A DNA stretch of 59,292 nt from JAZRPG01 sp045649105. Its GTDB lineage: Bacteria > Bacillota > Clostridia > Oscillospirales > JAAYXM01. The notes beneath the pieces were generated by a model. It worked only from the letters and a program-made list of their open reading frames with translations, searched no databases and had not been told where the DNA came from. The stretch lies in NCBI GenBank assembly GCA_045649105.1, contig JAZRPG010000012.1, positions 1 to 59,292 on the forward strand. The letters are read 5' to 3'. The position numbers and the translations under genes were made by a program. Shown here one piece after another: positions 16,124 to 24,304 of this stretch (position 1 is its first letter; each line of letters opens with the position of its first letter).

Positions 16124-16888
16124 ATGAAACAGAAAATCACGCTCGAAATAGCGCCGGACCTCTGCGACACAGGAACGGCAAAAAGACTTTCCGGCCGTTT
16201 TGAAACAGATATGCATACTCCGGAACATGCGCTGTCACTGAGATTAGACGAAAAAGGACTTTCCCTTATTTCAGAAGGCCAAGTCCTGCAGGGAGATTTT
16301 GCCCGTATGCTCCCCCGAATAAAAGACGGGAGATTACAGAGCGAACTGCTGATCCGCGCTTCTAAACAAAAGGGCGCATCGGGTCCGCTTACCGCAGTTG
16401 ACGCCACAGCAGGGCTGGGTGAAGATTCTCTGCTTCTGGCCGCGGCAGGATTCCGGGTAACACTCTACGAGCAAAATCCCGTTGTCTACGAGTTGCTCCA
16501 AGATGCAATCAATAGGGCGTCAACAATTCCTGAACTTGAGCAGATTATAACGAGAATGGACGTACGAAACGAAAACAGCGTTGACGCCATGGCCCGGCTG
16601 GATTTTGCTCCCGATGTGATACTGCTCGATCCTATGTTCCCCGAACGGCAAAAAAGCGGATTAGTCAAAAAGAAGCTCCAAATGATTCAGAAATTAGAAG
16701 AGCCTTGTACGGATGAGCGGACCCTATTGTTGTCCGCCATGCGAGCAAGACCCAAAAAACTGATTATCAAGCGTCCTCCGAAAGGCCCTCATCTTGCCGG
16801 GATAAAACCGGATTACTGTATCTCCGGCAAAGCAGTGCGGTTCGACTGCTTCGTCTCGCCGTTTGAAAAAATCCATAAATTTGAATAA
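16124..16888 (+). CDS. rsmJ: RsmJ-like 16S rRNA guanine-N2 methyltransferase
   Basis: SAM-dependent methyltransferase of 254 residues. The SAM motif VDATAGLGEDSLLLAAAGF is followed by YEQNPVVYELL and the catalytic-region DVILLDPMFPERQKSGLVKKK, then KLIIKRPPKGPHLAG. This combination is the RsmJ (YhiQ) signature; the E. coli enzyme modifies G1516 of 16S rRNA. The upstream TTG at 16061 belongs to the promoter, so the ATG at 16124 is used, although its ribosome binding site (AAGG) is weak. It follows the AbrB-ABC genes with 108 bases between and is ended by a good terminator. RsmJ is best known from Gammaproteobacteria, so its presence here is worth noting. Confidence 0.82.
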   Translation: MKQKITLEIAPDLCDTGTAKRLSGRFETDMHTPEHALSLRLDEKGLSLISEGQVLQGDFARMLPRIKDGRLQSELLIRASKQKGASGPLTAVDATAGLGEDSLLLAAAGFRVTLYEQNPVVYELLQDAINRASTIPELEQIITRMDVRNENSVDAMARLDFAPDVILLDPMFPERQKSGLVKKKLQMIQKLEEPCTDERTLLLSAMRARPKKLIIKRPPKGPHLAGIKPDYCISGKAVRFDCFVSPFEKIHKFE

Positions 16889-17000
16889 TTACGAGAAGTT
16901 TTTACGAATAAAACCAGTAATGATATCCCCTTCATGGCTAGTTATAATTAAATAGGTTATATTATATTTGTTTCTGAAAAAAACGAATATAACTAAGAAA

Positions 17001-17027
17001 GGCTATTCATATGAATAGCCCTTTTTT
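17001..17027 (+). terminator. Terminator after rsmJ
   Basis: A self-complementary 20-base stem (GGCTATTCAT paired with ATGAATAGCC) followed by CTTTTTT. It is about 110 bases after the rsmJ stop. The bases 16889-17000 between show no gene. Confidence 0.8.
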
Positions 17028-17181
17028 CAGGTGCGAGTATTCATAACTCGCCAAAATAAAATCACAAAAAGCCGGCAGCACCAGTGAGTCGTCTTGATGG
17101 CGTTTGCAACCGAACAAACGAGCCGAGAGTGACTTTTTGTGAAAAAGGCGAAGCAAAGCAGCAGGCGGATAATTTTTGCAT
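17028..17181. other. Non-coding stretch downstream of tRNA-Pro
   Basis: No convincing gene. A 63-codon minus-strand open frame crosses 17007-17198 but has no ribosome binding site, runs through two terminators and is rich in unusual residues. The stretch is more GC-rich and less A/T-biased than normal spacers here. It may be a copy of a dispersed repeat or a relic; within the window I see no second copy. Confidence 0.4.
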
Positions 17182-17216
17182 AAAAAAAATCGAAGCAAAG
17201 TTCACTTTGCTTCGAT
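17182..17216 (-). terminator. Terminator of tRNA-Pro
   Basis: A perfect 12-bp stem (17189-17200 with 17205-17216) with a 4-base loop, followed on the minus strand by eight U residues. It begins just past the CCA end of the tRNA. Confidence 0.92.
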
Positions 17217-17217
17217 A

Positions 17218-17294
17218 TGGTCCGAGTGACAGGAGTCGAACCTGCGGCCTCTTGAACCCCATTCAAGCGCGCTACCAAGCTGCGCCACACCCGG
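17218..17294 (-). tRNA. tRNA-Pro (anticodon GGG)
   Basis: A 77-base tRNA with encoded CCA. The acceptor stem CCGGGTG pairs with CACTCGG (one G-U pair). The anticodon stem CTTGA/TCAAG encloses the loop ATGGGGT, giving anticodon GGG at positions 34-36. The T arm CAGGTTCGACTCCTG is canonical. Transcribed alone, from a strong promoter about 100 bases upstream. Confidence 0.95.
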
Positions 17295-17302
17295 ATATTT
17301 AC

Positions 17303-17340
17303 TTTATAACATCTGTGCTCTTATGAATATATGTTATAAA
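17303..17340. repeat. 10-bp inverted repeat in the tRNA-Pro leader
   Basis: TTTATAACAT (17303-17312) and ATGTTATAAA (17331-17340) are exact reverse complements with an 18-base loop. They lie between the promoter and the tRNA 5' end, so the precursor RNA could form this hairpin. Its role is unknown. Confidence 0.5.
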
Positions 17341-17401
17341 ACACAGTATCAACAGATACAAGCCGGCACATTTTGTTGACCCAACTGTTGACCTGTTTGT
17401 A

Positions 17402-17430
17402 ATTATAGCAGACAAGGCAAGGTGTGTCAA
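17402..17430 (-). promoter_or_regulatory. Promoter of tRNA-Pro
   Basis: Consensus TTGACA and TATAAT on the minus strand with a 17-base spacer. The start would be near 17395, giving an unusually long precursor leader of about 100 bases. Confidence 0.88.
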
Positions 17431-17501
17431 GGATTAATCAACATTTTCTAAGCTAAAAGCCTCAAACAAAAACTCTTTATTTTACACGCTTTTTCCATCA
17501 A

Positions 17502-17543
17502 AAAAGCCTGTCCGCCGGAATCTGCGCGGACGGGCTTTTCTTT
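17502..17543 (+). terminator. Orphan hairpin with U-tract
   Basis: A GC-rich stem (17502-17515 with 17526-17539, one G-U pair) and a 10-base loop, followed by CTTT. No gene is visible just upstream on the plus strand, and the tRNA-Pro promoter on the other strand points away from it. It may terminate an unseen small RNA or protect the DUF421 gene from read-through. The rest of 17295-17644 holds only the tRNA promoter and leader. Confidence 0.55.
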
Positions 17544-17644
17544 GCATTAAAGCTTACTCACAAAAGGGTTTCACATATCATCCGTATACTTATCCGGCAC
17601 ATTGCGTATACTTTTAATCAGCATAAAACTCCGGAGGTAATGCT

Positions 17645-18325
17645 ATGACCGTATCTTTTGCAAGAACAATAATTCTGTATTTACTCGTTGTTATTGCCCT
17701 TCGGATTATGGGCAAACGGCAGATGGGCGAGCTCTCTCCGGCAGAATTCGTAATTACACTGCTCGTCTCAGACCTTGCGGCAATCCCCATGCAGAACATC
17801 AGCACGCCTCTGATTTACGGAATAATGCCCATTCTGACTCTGCTGTCTCTCGAAATACTAATATCTACAGTATTCATGCATAACCGGCGAATCAGAAAAA
17901 TTTTCGCAGGAAGGACAAGCATCCTGATAGAAAACGGAGAAATAAACCAGAAAGAGATGACGCGCCTGCGTCTCACGCTTGATGAGCTTTTAGAGGAGCT
18001 TCGTTTAAAGAATTTTATAGATATAAGCACGGTAAAGTATGCAATACTTGAAGCAAACGGCGAACTGAGCGTATTCCCCTTTTCAAAAAACGAATCCGTC
18101 ACACGCAGTGATATCGGGCTTGGAGACGATGTATCCTTTCTGCCGCACACCATTATCTGTGACGGTATCTATATACAAAGTGAGGCAAAAAAGCTTAACA
18201 TAGATAAAGAGTGGACACAGTCACAACTGAAAAAACGCAACATTTCTTCTTTCAAGGAAGTATTCCTCATGCAGGCCGATGAAAGCGGCAATGTCTTTGT
18301 CATTCCGAAGGAGCAACACAAATGA
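17645..18325 (+). CDS. DUF421 (YetF-like) membrane protein
   Basis: A 226-residue protein of the DUF421 family found in spore-forming Firmicutes. It has about three N-terminal membrane segments (within residues 5-80, starting TIILYLLVVIALRIMGKRQMGEL, which is the family signature) and a soluble C-terminal region with LTLDELLEELRLKNFIDISTVKYAILEANGELSVF. GGAGG precedes the ATG. Its stop overlaps the start of the DUF4363 gene, the usual partner. The function is not established. Confidence 0.88.
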   Translation: MTVSFARTIILYLLVVIALRIMGKRQMGELSPAEFVITLLVSDLAAIPMQNISTPLIYGIMPILTLLSLEILISTVFMHNRRIRKIFAGRTSILIENGEINQKEMTRLRLTLDELLEELRLKNFIDISTVKYAILEANGELSVFPFSKNESVTRSDIGLGDDVSFLPHTIICDGIYIQSEAKKLNIDKEWTQSQLKKRNISSFKEVFLMQADESGNVFVIPKEQHK

Positions 18326-18702
18326 AAGCAACAATTTCAGCAATATGTATAATAGCCTTAATAATCCTTCTCTGTGTACTGACACGAAGCTATACCGATG
18401 CAGTCTGCAGCGAAACGCGCATACTGCTTGAGCAATGCGCCGCGTCTGCAGAAAACGAAGACTGGGGACGCGCGCAAAGCCTCTTTGACGAGGCCGACAG
18501 TAAATTCACCGAATCCGCCCCGATATTGAAGATATATATCCCCAATGAGGATTTAGACAATGCCTACGGAATACTGCTGCGCGTTAAGGCCGCCATTGCA
18601 CTGCATGACACCGTAACCTGCGCAACTGAAATCAGCTGCCTCTCAGGACATCTTGACATACTGTCCGCAACCGACACCCTAACTGCAGAAAACCTTTTTT
18701 AA
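18322..18702 (+). CDS. DUF4363-like membrane-anchored protein
   Basis: A 126-residue protein with one N-terminal membrane segment (about residues 5-22, ISAICIIALIILLCVLT) and a helical extracytoplasmic part. The segment ENEDWGRAQSLFDEADSKF suggests a repeat-like helical fold. The start overlaps the DUF421 stop (ATGA). Its position after a DUF421 gene and its size suggest DUF4363; I cannot confirm this by search. It converges on nrdR with only 6 bases between. Confidence 0.75.
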   Translation: MKATISAICIIALIILLCVLTRSYTDAVCSETRILLEQCAASAENEDWGRAQSLFDEADSKFTESAPILKIYIPNEDLDNAYGILLRVKAAIALHDTVTCATEISCLSGHLDILSATDTLTAENLF

Positions 18703-18708
18703 CCGACC

Positions 18709-19161
18709 CTACTCACCTTTAAGCCCATTAAGCTCAGCAAGGAATGATTCAATATCCTCAAAGGAACGGTAAACAGATACAAAGCGCACATATGCCACCT
18801 GGTCTATCTCCTTTAAGCGTTTCATAATCATCTCGCCTATAGTACTGCTCGGCACTTCTTTTTCCATGGTATTCTGGAGTGACTGCTCAATTTCCTCCGC
18901 AACCTCTTCAAGCTTATGTATCGGCACCGGGCGCTTAACACAAGCGCGCAGCATACCCGAAAGAAGCTTTGATTTATCAAACAGCTGCCGCGAGCCGTCA
19001 TTCTTTATGACATAAAGAGGCATGCTCTCCACATTTTCATAAGTTGTAAACCGCTTCTGGCACGACAAACACTCGCGGCGGCGGCGAATCGAACCACCCT
19101 CCTCCGCAGGTCTGGAATCCAGAACCTTACTCTCAAGATATCCACAAAACGGACATTTCAA
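18709..19161 (-). CDS. nrdR: Transcriptional repressor NrdR
   Basis: Zinc-ribbon plus ATP-cone repressor of ribonucleotide reductase genes. The zinc ribbon (KCPFCGY, then CLSCQKRFTTYE) covers about residues 1-45 and the ATP-cone follows. A GTG at 19176 lies within the GGAGGTG ribosome binding site, so the TTG at 19161, 8 bases after that site, is the better start and gives the standard 150-residue protein beginning MKCPFCG. No ribonucleotide reductase gene is present in this window. It follows the DUF6514-like gene by 20 bases. Confidence 0.95.
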   Translation of the reverse strand: MKCPFCGYLESKVLDSRPAEEGGSIRRRRECLSCQKRFTTYENVESMPLYVIKNDGSRQLFDKSKLLSGMLRACVKRPVPIHKLEEVAEEIEQSLQNTMEKEVPSSTIGEMIMKRLKEIDQVAYVRFVSVYRSFEDIESFLAELNGLKGE

Positions 19162-19181
19162 AAGAAACACCTCCACAGGGT

Positions 19182-19472
19182 TTATCCCGCCATATAATCA
19201 TCCATTATTTCATAGAGTGATACCGGCGTTACACTACATCTTGATAATACCATAACAAGCTCGTTGATTTCAAGTAAATTAACGAAAATATCATCAATTT
19301 TTGCCGCTTCCGCTTTCCCGTCCTCTCGCACCATTACAATCTTTACACCGTAGCTTTCAAATAAAACAGACCCTTCGCGACAAATATCATTTACGGTTAT
19401 GTAATAGCGAAGATAAAGCTCTTGTCCTTCTTCATTCCTTATATTTCTTTCAGAAAATAAAATTTCGCGCAA
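19182..19472 (-). CDS. Small DUF6514-like protein
   Basis: A 96-residue soluble protein with no membrane segment. It reads as a short alpha/beta domain (ELYLRYYITVND, GVKIVMVRED, then a helix with NLLEINELVMVLSRC). It resembles the DUF6514 family of Clostridia, recalled and not searched. The start is TTG at 19472, 8 bases after GGGGGAG. Its closeness to nrdR suggests one transcript. Confidence 0.65.
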   Translation of the reverse strand: MREILFSERNIRNEEGQELYLRYYITVNDICREGSVLFESYGVKIVMVREDGKAEAAKIDDIFVNLLEINELVMVLSRCSVTPVSLYEIMDDYMAG

Positions 19473-19604
19473 AGTATACTCCCCCCATCTTTTGCGGGAA
19501 TGTCTTTCCCACAGCGGTAATGGAGATTATAATACACATTTTCGCAAAAAGCCAGAAAAACAGTTCGTATTTTTTCGACAAATGAGCTCTGATTCTCTTG
19601 AATT

Positions 19605-20408
19605 TTAATCAATAAAGCTCTCCAAAAACGCCTTTGATTGCTCAATTTGTCGTATATTGTCGAAATTTGTTGAATATACCTCAATTATCGCATCCCCGTC
19701 ATAAGAAGCCTCAGATAAGCAGTTCAGAACACTGACGAAATCAAATGTTCCAAATCCCGGCAAAAGGCAGTCATTTTCAGCATTTCGGTCACTTATATGC
19801 ACATTTTTAATTCTTTTCCCCATAATTTTTATATAATCCTCGGCGTGAAATCCCGCTCTCTCCGCCTGCTTAAAATCAAGAGTAAATCCGATATCATCGC
19901 CGAGACAATCCGCCACTGTCTGCAGGTATTGAAAATTTGAAGATTTGCACCACGACACATTTTCAAGGCAGAGCTGCACATCATGCCTTAATGCCTCTCC
20001 GGCAAGCCGGGACAATGTATCGCAATGCTCCTCTGTAGGGTAACAGCTTTTATCATCAGCACTTAGTCCTCTTATGTTTCTGTCTCCGTGAAAAGTTAAA
20101 TACTTTGCACCCAGAAACTGCGCGGCTTTAAAAAAGCTTTTATATTTTTCAATGCTCTCCTCGGTTCTTCTCCTGTAATCAGAGAAAAAGTACACACCTT
20201 CCGCGAGTGATGTATGCGGATGTACTGAAACGACCTCAATTTGCGCCTCACGAAGCTTTCGGGAAAGAGCCTTCAGATATTCATCGGATATTTCATAGTC
20301 ACAGTTAAAGAACACCTCTATCTTCTTAAATCCGAGCTCTGCAATTTTGTCTATTGAGTTTTCAAGCAACTCAGGATAGAATACTGCACTTGATATTCCG
20401 ATATCCAC
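19605..20408 (-). CDS. Sugar phosphate isomerase/epimerase-like TIM-barrel protein
   Basis: A 267-residue member of the AP-endonuclease-2-like TIM-barrel superfamily. The start DIGISSAVFYPELLENSIDKIAELGFKKIEVF and the internal YLTFHGDRN, LCLENVSW, DIGFTLDFKQA and NVHISDRN carry the usual metal-binding E, D and H residues. A GTG at 20417 overlaps GAGGTG, so the GTG at 20408 is preferred. The substrate cannot be told from sequence. It follows secF but is separated by a hairpin. Confidence 0.82.
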   Translation of the reverse strand: MDIGISSAVFYPELLENSIDKIAELGFKKIEVFFNCDYEISDEYLKALSRKLREAQIEVVSVHPHTSLAEGVYFFSDYRRRTEESIEKYKSFFKAAQFLGAKYLTFHGDRNIRGLSADDKSCYPTEEHCDTLSRLAGEALRHDVQLCLENVSWCKSSNFQYLQTVADCLGDDIGFTLDFKQAERAGFHAEDYIKIMGKRIKNVHISDRNAENDCLLPGFGTFDFVSVLNCLSEASYDGDAIIEVYSTNFDNIRQIEQSKAFLESFID

Positions 20409-20433
20409 AAAACACACCTCAATTTAATTTTAT

Positions 20434-20470
20434 AAGGCTTGCAACATGCTCTATGCACATTGCAAGCCTT
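20434..20470. terminator. Hairpin downstream of secF
   Basis: An exact 11-bp stem (20434-20444 with 20460-20470) and a 15-base loop. The U-tract is on the plus strand side (CCTTTTTAG), while the expected secF transcript runs on the minus strand, where the tail is CCTTATAAAATT. It may stop secF transcription weakly and antisense transcription strongly. Confidence 0.55.
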
Positions 20471-20488
20471 TTTAGTCAAAACTGCATA

Positions 20489-21439
20489 TTATGCCTTTTT
20501 GGCAGATTTTGTGAGCCTTGCCCACACAGGACCGGAAATAAACATTGAAGAATAAAGACCCGCAACAATTCCGCCTGCGAGCGGGATCATGAAGTTTCTC
20601 ACGGAACTTACTCCGAAGATAATTATCATGACCACTGCAAGCAGTGTTGTTACCGTTGTATTTATGCTTCGGGTTGCCGTCTGCCAAATGCTCTTGTTTA
20701 CAATGTTGTTAAAGCTTGTCTTTTTCATAACCTTCTTATTCTCACGGACGCGGTCAAAAATGACGATTGTCGCATTGATTGAGTAACCGAGAATTGTGAG
20801 AACAACCGCAATAAAGTTCATATTAAGCGGAATTCTGAATATTACATATATGCTCATAACAACGAGAATGTCATGTATCAGTGCAACAACGGCCGCAAGC
20901 CCCGACTTAAAGTCAAAGCGGATTGCAATATAGAAAAGCATAAGCACAACAGCCAGAAGTGCGGATAAGATTGCAGAGTTTCTGAGGTCCTTACCCATAA
21001 CGGAATCTACATTTTCAACAGAAAGGATGTCCGATGCAAAGGGTTCCTGACCTTCTTCGACCTTCTCCGTGCCGTCGTGGAGAGAATACTTCTCCTTGAG
21101 TGCATTGAAAACGCCGTCTCTCTGCTCTGATGTAAGAATATTTGTCTTGATTAAGACCTCTGTACCGTCGCCCGCTTTCTGGATTGATGAAACGGGCGCA
21201 CCGATAACCGCCTCTACATCTTTGGCTATAGCGTCAAGACCTGCCTTGTCAAGCTGCATATGCATATTATAATGCATGGTAGTTCCTCCGGCGAAGTCTA
21301 CATCGAGGTTAAAGAGATTCACATTAAACGGAAGAAGAATTACCGATACAAGACCGACAATGGTAAGTAAAATCGCAATCAGACCGAACACATTGAATTT
21401 TTCTACAATGTTGAGTTTATTCTCTAATTTACTAAACAT
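20489..21439 (-). CDS. secF: Protein translocase subunit SecF
   Basis: Membrane subunit that uses the proton gradient to help the SecYEG channel. The 316 residues include an N-terminal membrane helix, the periplasmic-type domain with FAGGTTMHYNM, and a cluster of membrane helices from about residue 155, with SINATIVIFDRVRENKKVM typical of SecF. GGAGG precedes the ATG. It starts 12 bases after secD, its usual partner. No yajC is visible. Confidence 0.96.
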   Translation of the reverse strand: MFSKLENKLNIVEKFNVFGLIAILLTIVGLVSVILLPFNVNLFNLDVDFAGGTTMHYNMHMQLDKAGLDAIAKDVEAVIGAPVSSIQKAGDGTEVLIKTNILTSEQRDGVFNALKEKYSLHDGTEKVEEGQEPFASDILSVENVDSVMGKDLRNSAILSALLAVVLMLFYIAIRFDFKSGLAAVVALIHDILVVMSIYVIFRIPLNMNFIAVVLTILGYSINATIVIFDRVRENKKVMKKTSFNNIVNKSIWQTATRSINTTVTTLLAVVMIIIFGVSSVRNFMIPLAGGIVAGLYSSMFISGPVWARLTKSAKKA

Positions 21440-21451
21440 TTTTTCTCCTCC

Positions 21452-22750
21452 TTATGCCCCGTATGCCTTGTTTGACTTTATGTTCATGCCCACAAGCTGA
21501 TACAGCAAGAAGCGAGATACAACAATTACCGTAAACATTGAAACAACAACGCCGATTCCGAGCGTAATTGCAAATCCGACAACAGCGCCCATTCCGTAGA
21601 GATAAAGTACAACGGCGGCTATGAGTGTTGTTATGTTTGAGTCAAGAATCGCGGTGAAGGCACGCTTGAATCCTGAGTCAATAGCAGCCTTAAGCGTCTT
21701 TCCTACGCGGAGCTCTTCCTTGATTCTCTCGTAAATAATAACATTCGCATCAACTGCCATACCTATCGACAGTATAATACCGGCGATTCCCGGAAGCGAA
21801 AGGTTGACCTTAAGGACTGCCATGATTATTACCATAAGCGCCGCATAGAGTATAAGCGAAATGCTTGCCACTATGCCGGGCAGACGGTAAACAGCAATCA
21901 TGAATATCATTACAAGCAGGAGGCCTATCATTCCTGCAAAAAGGCTTGTCTCAAGTGACTTTTCACCAAGTGTCGGGCCTACTGAACGAAGCTCAACATC
22001 CTTAAGTGCGAACGGAAGACGGCCGGAATTTATGATATTTGCAAGAGACTTTGCTTCCTCACCGCCTGTTGCGCTGAAGCTCTCTGTACCACCCATTGAA
22101 ATTACGGCAGACTCAGAGTCAATACCCGTTGTTGCGTACTCTGCGCTGACAAACGGACGGCTTACAAGCTCATTGTCAAGATAAATATCTATGTAGTTCT
22201 TTTCATCAGAAGCTCTTCCTGCAGCCTTCTTGGTAGCCTCCTTGAATTTCGCACGAGCCTCCTTGGCAAATGCGAGAACGACATGGTGCTGTGCCTGCCC
22301 GCTCTCTTCAATGGCAGAGAACTGCGAGCTTGCGCTTTCTATATCCGCGCCTGTGAGAATTACGTTCCCGTCAGCATCGCGGAACTCAAGGATAGCAGTC
22401 TTTCCGAGAAGCAAGACAGCCTCTTCGGGGTCTGTAACAGACGGAATTTCAACTCTCAGTCTGTTATTTCCCATTATCTGTACTGTTCCCTCTGTATAGT
22501 TCGCGGCATCGAGTCTGCGGCGGAGAACCGTCTGTGCAATCTCCATATCCGACATCGCAGGAACTGTTCCGTCCTCTACCTGTGCCTCAAAAGTGATTAC
22601 CGCACCGCCCTTGAGGTCAAGGCCAAGTGTTATCCCCTCTGCGGCGCTCGGTATCTCGGCAAACCCAAGATTAAGTCCTGAAACAGCTGTGACTGACAGG
22701 AGCGCAATTATTACCAGAATCGCCACAAACCAAATTATGCTTTTTTTCAT
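21452..22750 (-). CDS. secD: Protein translocase subunit SecD
   Basis: Larger partner of SecF, 432 residues. Visible are an N-terminal helix (IIWFVAILVIIALLSVTAVSG), GLDLKGGAVITFEAQ, the extracytoplasmic P1 region, and the C-terminal membrane helices with SIGMAVDANVIIYERIKEELRVGK. It has its own SigA-type promoter about 75 bases upstream and a GGAGG site before the ATG. Confidence 0.96.
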   Translation of the reverse strand: MKKSIIWFVAILVIIALLSVTAVSGLNLGFAEIPSAAEGITLGLDLKGGAVITFEAQVEDGTVPAMSDMEIAQTVLRRRLDAANYTEGTVQIMGNNRLRVEIPSVTDPEEAVLLLGKTAILEFRDADGNVILTGADIESASSQFSAIEESGQAQHHVVLAFAKEARAKFKEATKKAAGRASDEKNYIDIYLDNELVSRPFVSAEYATTGIDSESAVISMGGTESFSATGGEEAKSLANIINSGRLPFALKDVELRSVGPTLGEKSLETSLFAGMIGLLLVMIFMIAVYRLPGIVASISLILYAALMVIIMAVLKVNLSLPGIAGIILSIGMAVDANVIIYERIKEELRVGKTLKAAIDSGFKRAFTAILDSNITTLIAAVVLYLYGMGAVVGFAITLGIGVVVSMFTVIVVSRFLLYQLVGMNIKSNKAYGA

Positions 22751-22823
22751 CAGTGTACTACCTCCTCATGATTATGCAAACTTCTATATAAACCATAATT
22801 TGACTATCCCACAAACACTAAAT

Positions 22824-22852
22824 ATTATATACATTTGATGGTCTTAAGTCAA
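22824..22852 (-). promoter_or_regulatory. Promoter of secDF
   Basis: TTGACT and TATAAT on the minus strand with a 17-base spacer. It lies just past the 3' end of purB, so secDF can be transcribed apart from the purB operon. Confidence 0.85.
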
Positions 22853-22872
22853 CATAAAATAACGCAGACTCT

Positions 22873-24303
22873 TTACACCTTAAGCTCAGATGAAGCGGCT
22901 TTATCCACGCTAAACTCCGAAATTCTCGGTTTTACAAAATCGTTTATGAATTCTCCGACCTGCTCCGCACTTCTGCCCGTAAACTTTGTCGGGTCAAGGT
23001 TCCTTACAAGCTCTTCTTTTGTCACGCCGAATGCAGGGTCATTTGCTATTCTGTCAATAAGGTCATTCGACTCTCCGTCTTCCTTTACGCGCTTTCCTGC
23101 CGCAACCGAATGTGTGCGGATAAGCTCGTGCAACTCCTGACGGTCACCGCCTTTTTTGACTGCATCCATCATTATATTTTCAGTCGCCATAAAGGGAAGC
23201 TCCTCCATTACATGGCGCCTTATAACTTTCGGATACACAACAAGAGATGATGCAATATTCAGATATATGCACAGTATCGCATCTGTTGCAAGAAATGCCT
23301 CCGGCACTGCAAGACGCCTGTTTGCCGAATCGTCAAGCGTGCGCTCAAACCACTGTGTAGCAGCCGTTACTGCAGGGTTTGCCGCAGCATTTATTACAAA
23401 CTTTGAAAGCGCGCATATGCGTTCTGACCGCATGGGATTTCTCTTATACGGCATTGCGGATGATCCAATCTGCTTCTTCTCAAACGGCTCTTCCATCTCC
23501 TTAAGGCTTGACAGGAGGCGCAAATCCGTCGCGAACTTGCAAGCGCTCTGGGCAATCCCCGAAAGTGTTGCAAGGGCCATGGAATCAATCTTCCGCGAAT
23601 ATGTCTGTCCTGACACGGGGACTACGCCGTCAAAGCCGAACTCCTCTGCAATCAGCGACTCCATTTTCTTGATTTTTTCCGAATCGCCGTCAAAAAGCTC
23701 CACAAAGCTTGCCTGCGTCCCCGTTGTGCCCTTTGACCCGAGAAGCCTTATAGCATCAATGCGGAAGTTGAGCTCGTCCAAATCGTACATAAGCTCATTT
23801 ATCCAGAGCGTTGCGCGCTTACCTACCGTCGTAAGCTGTGCAGGCTGGAAATGCGTAAATCCAAGCGTCGGCATATCCTTATAGTTAAGCGCAAAATCGG
23901 AAAGTGCAGAAATAACGCTTACAAGACGGCGTCTTATGAGCTTCAGCGCATCACGCATTATTATAAGGTCTGTGTTGTCGCCGACATAGCAGCTTGTAGC
24001 CCCAAGGTGAATTATCGCCTTTGCCTTCGGGCACTGCTCACCATATGCGAAAACATGCGACATAACATCATGCCTTACTTCCTTTTCCCGCTTTTCCGCA
24101 ACATCGTAGTTTATATCATCCTTAAACGCCTCAAGCTCATCTATCTGCTCCTGCGTTATCGAAATGCCAAGCTTCATCTCGGCTTTTGCAAGGGCAATCC
24201 ACAGCTTGCGCCATGTTTTAAACTTCATATCCTGTGAGAAAAGCTCTGACATTTCCTGACTCGCATACCGCGCGGTCAGCGGCGTTTCATAAGTATTTCT
24301 CAA
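22873..24303 (-). CDS. purB: Adenylosuccinate lyase
   Basis: Acts twice in purine synthesis, cleaving SAICAR and adenylosuccinate with release of fumarate. The 476 residues belong to the fumarase/aspartase superfamily, with the signature GSSAMPYKRNPMRSE near residue 291-305 and the catalytic-histidine segment LGFTHFQPAQLT near 152-163. The start is TTG at 24303, supported by GGAGAGGTG 8 bases upstream; it follows the aminotransferase stop by 1 base. Confidence 0.95.
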   Translation of the reverse strand: MRNTYETPLTARYASQEMSELFSQDMKFKTWRKLWIALAKAEMKLGISITQEQIDELEAFKDDINYDVAEKREKEVRHDVMSHVFAYGEQCPKAKAIIHLGATSCYVGDNTDLIIMRDALKLIRRRLVSVISALSDFALNYKDMPTLGFTHFQPAQLTTVGKRATLWINELMYDLDELNFRIDAIRLLGSKGTTGTQASFVELFDGDSEKIKKMESLIAEEFGFDGVVPVSGQTYSRKIDSMALATLSGIAQSACKFATDLRLLSSLKEMEEPFEKKQIGSSAMPYKRNPMRSERICALSKFVINAAANPAVTAATQWFERTLDDSANRRLAVPEAFLATDAILCIYLNIASSLVVYPKVIRRHVMEELPFMATENIMMDAVKKGGDRQELHELIRTHSVAAGKRVKEDGESNDLIDRIANDPAFGVTKEELVRNLDPTKFTGRSAEQVGEFINDFVKPRISEFSVDKAASSELKV

Positions 24304-24304
24304 T

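Noticed and set aside
17007..17198. 63-codon minus-strand open frame
   Set aside because: No ribosome binding site, crosses two terminators, and composition is not protein-like.
17218..17294. Integrated element at tRNA-Pro
   Set aside because: No integrase, no duplicated tRNA end and no phage genes were seen on either side.
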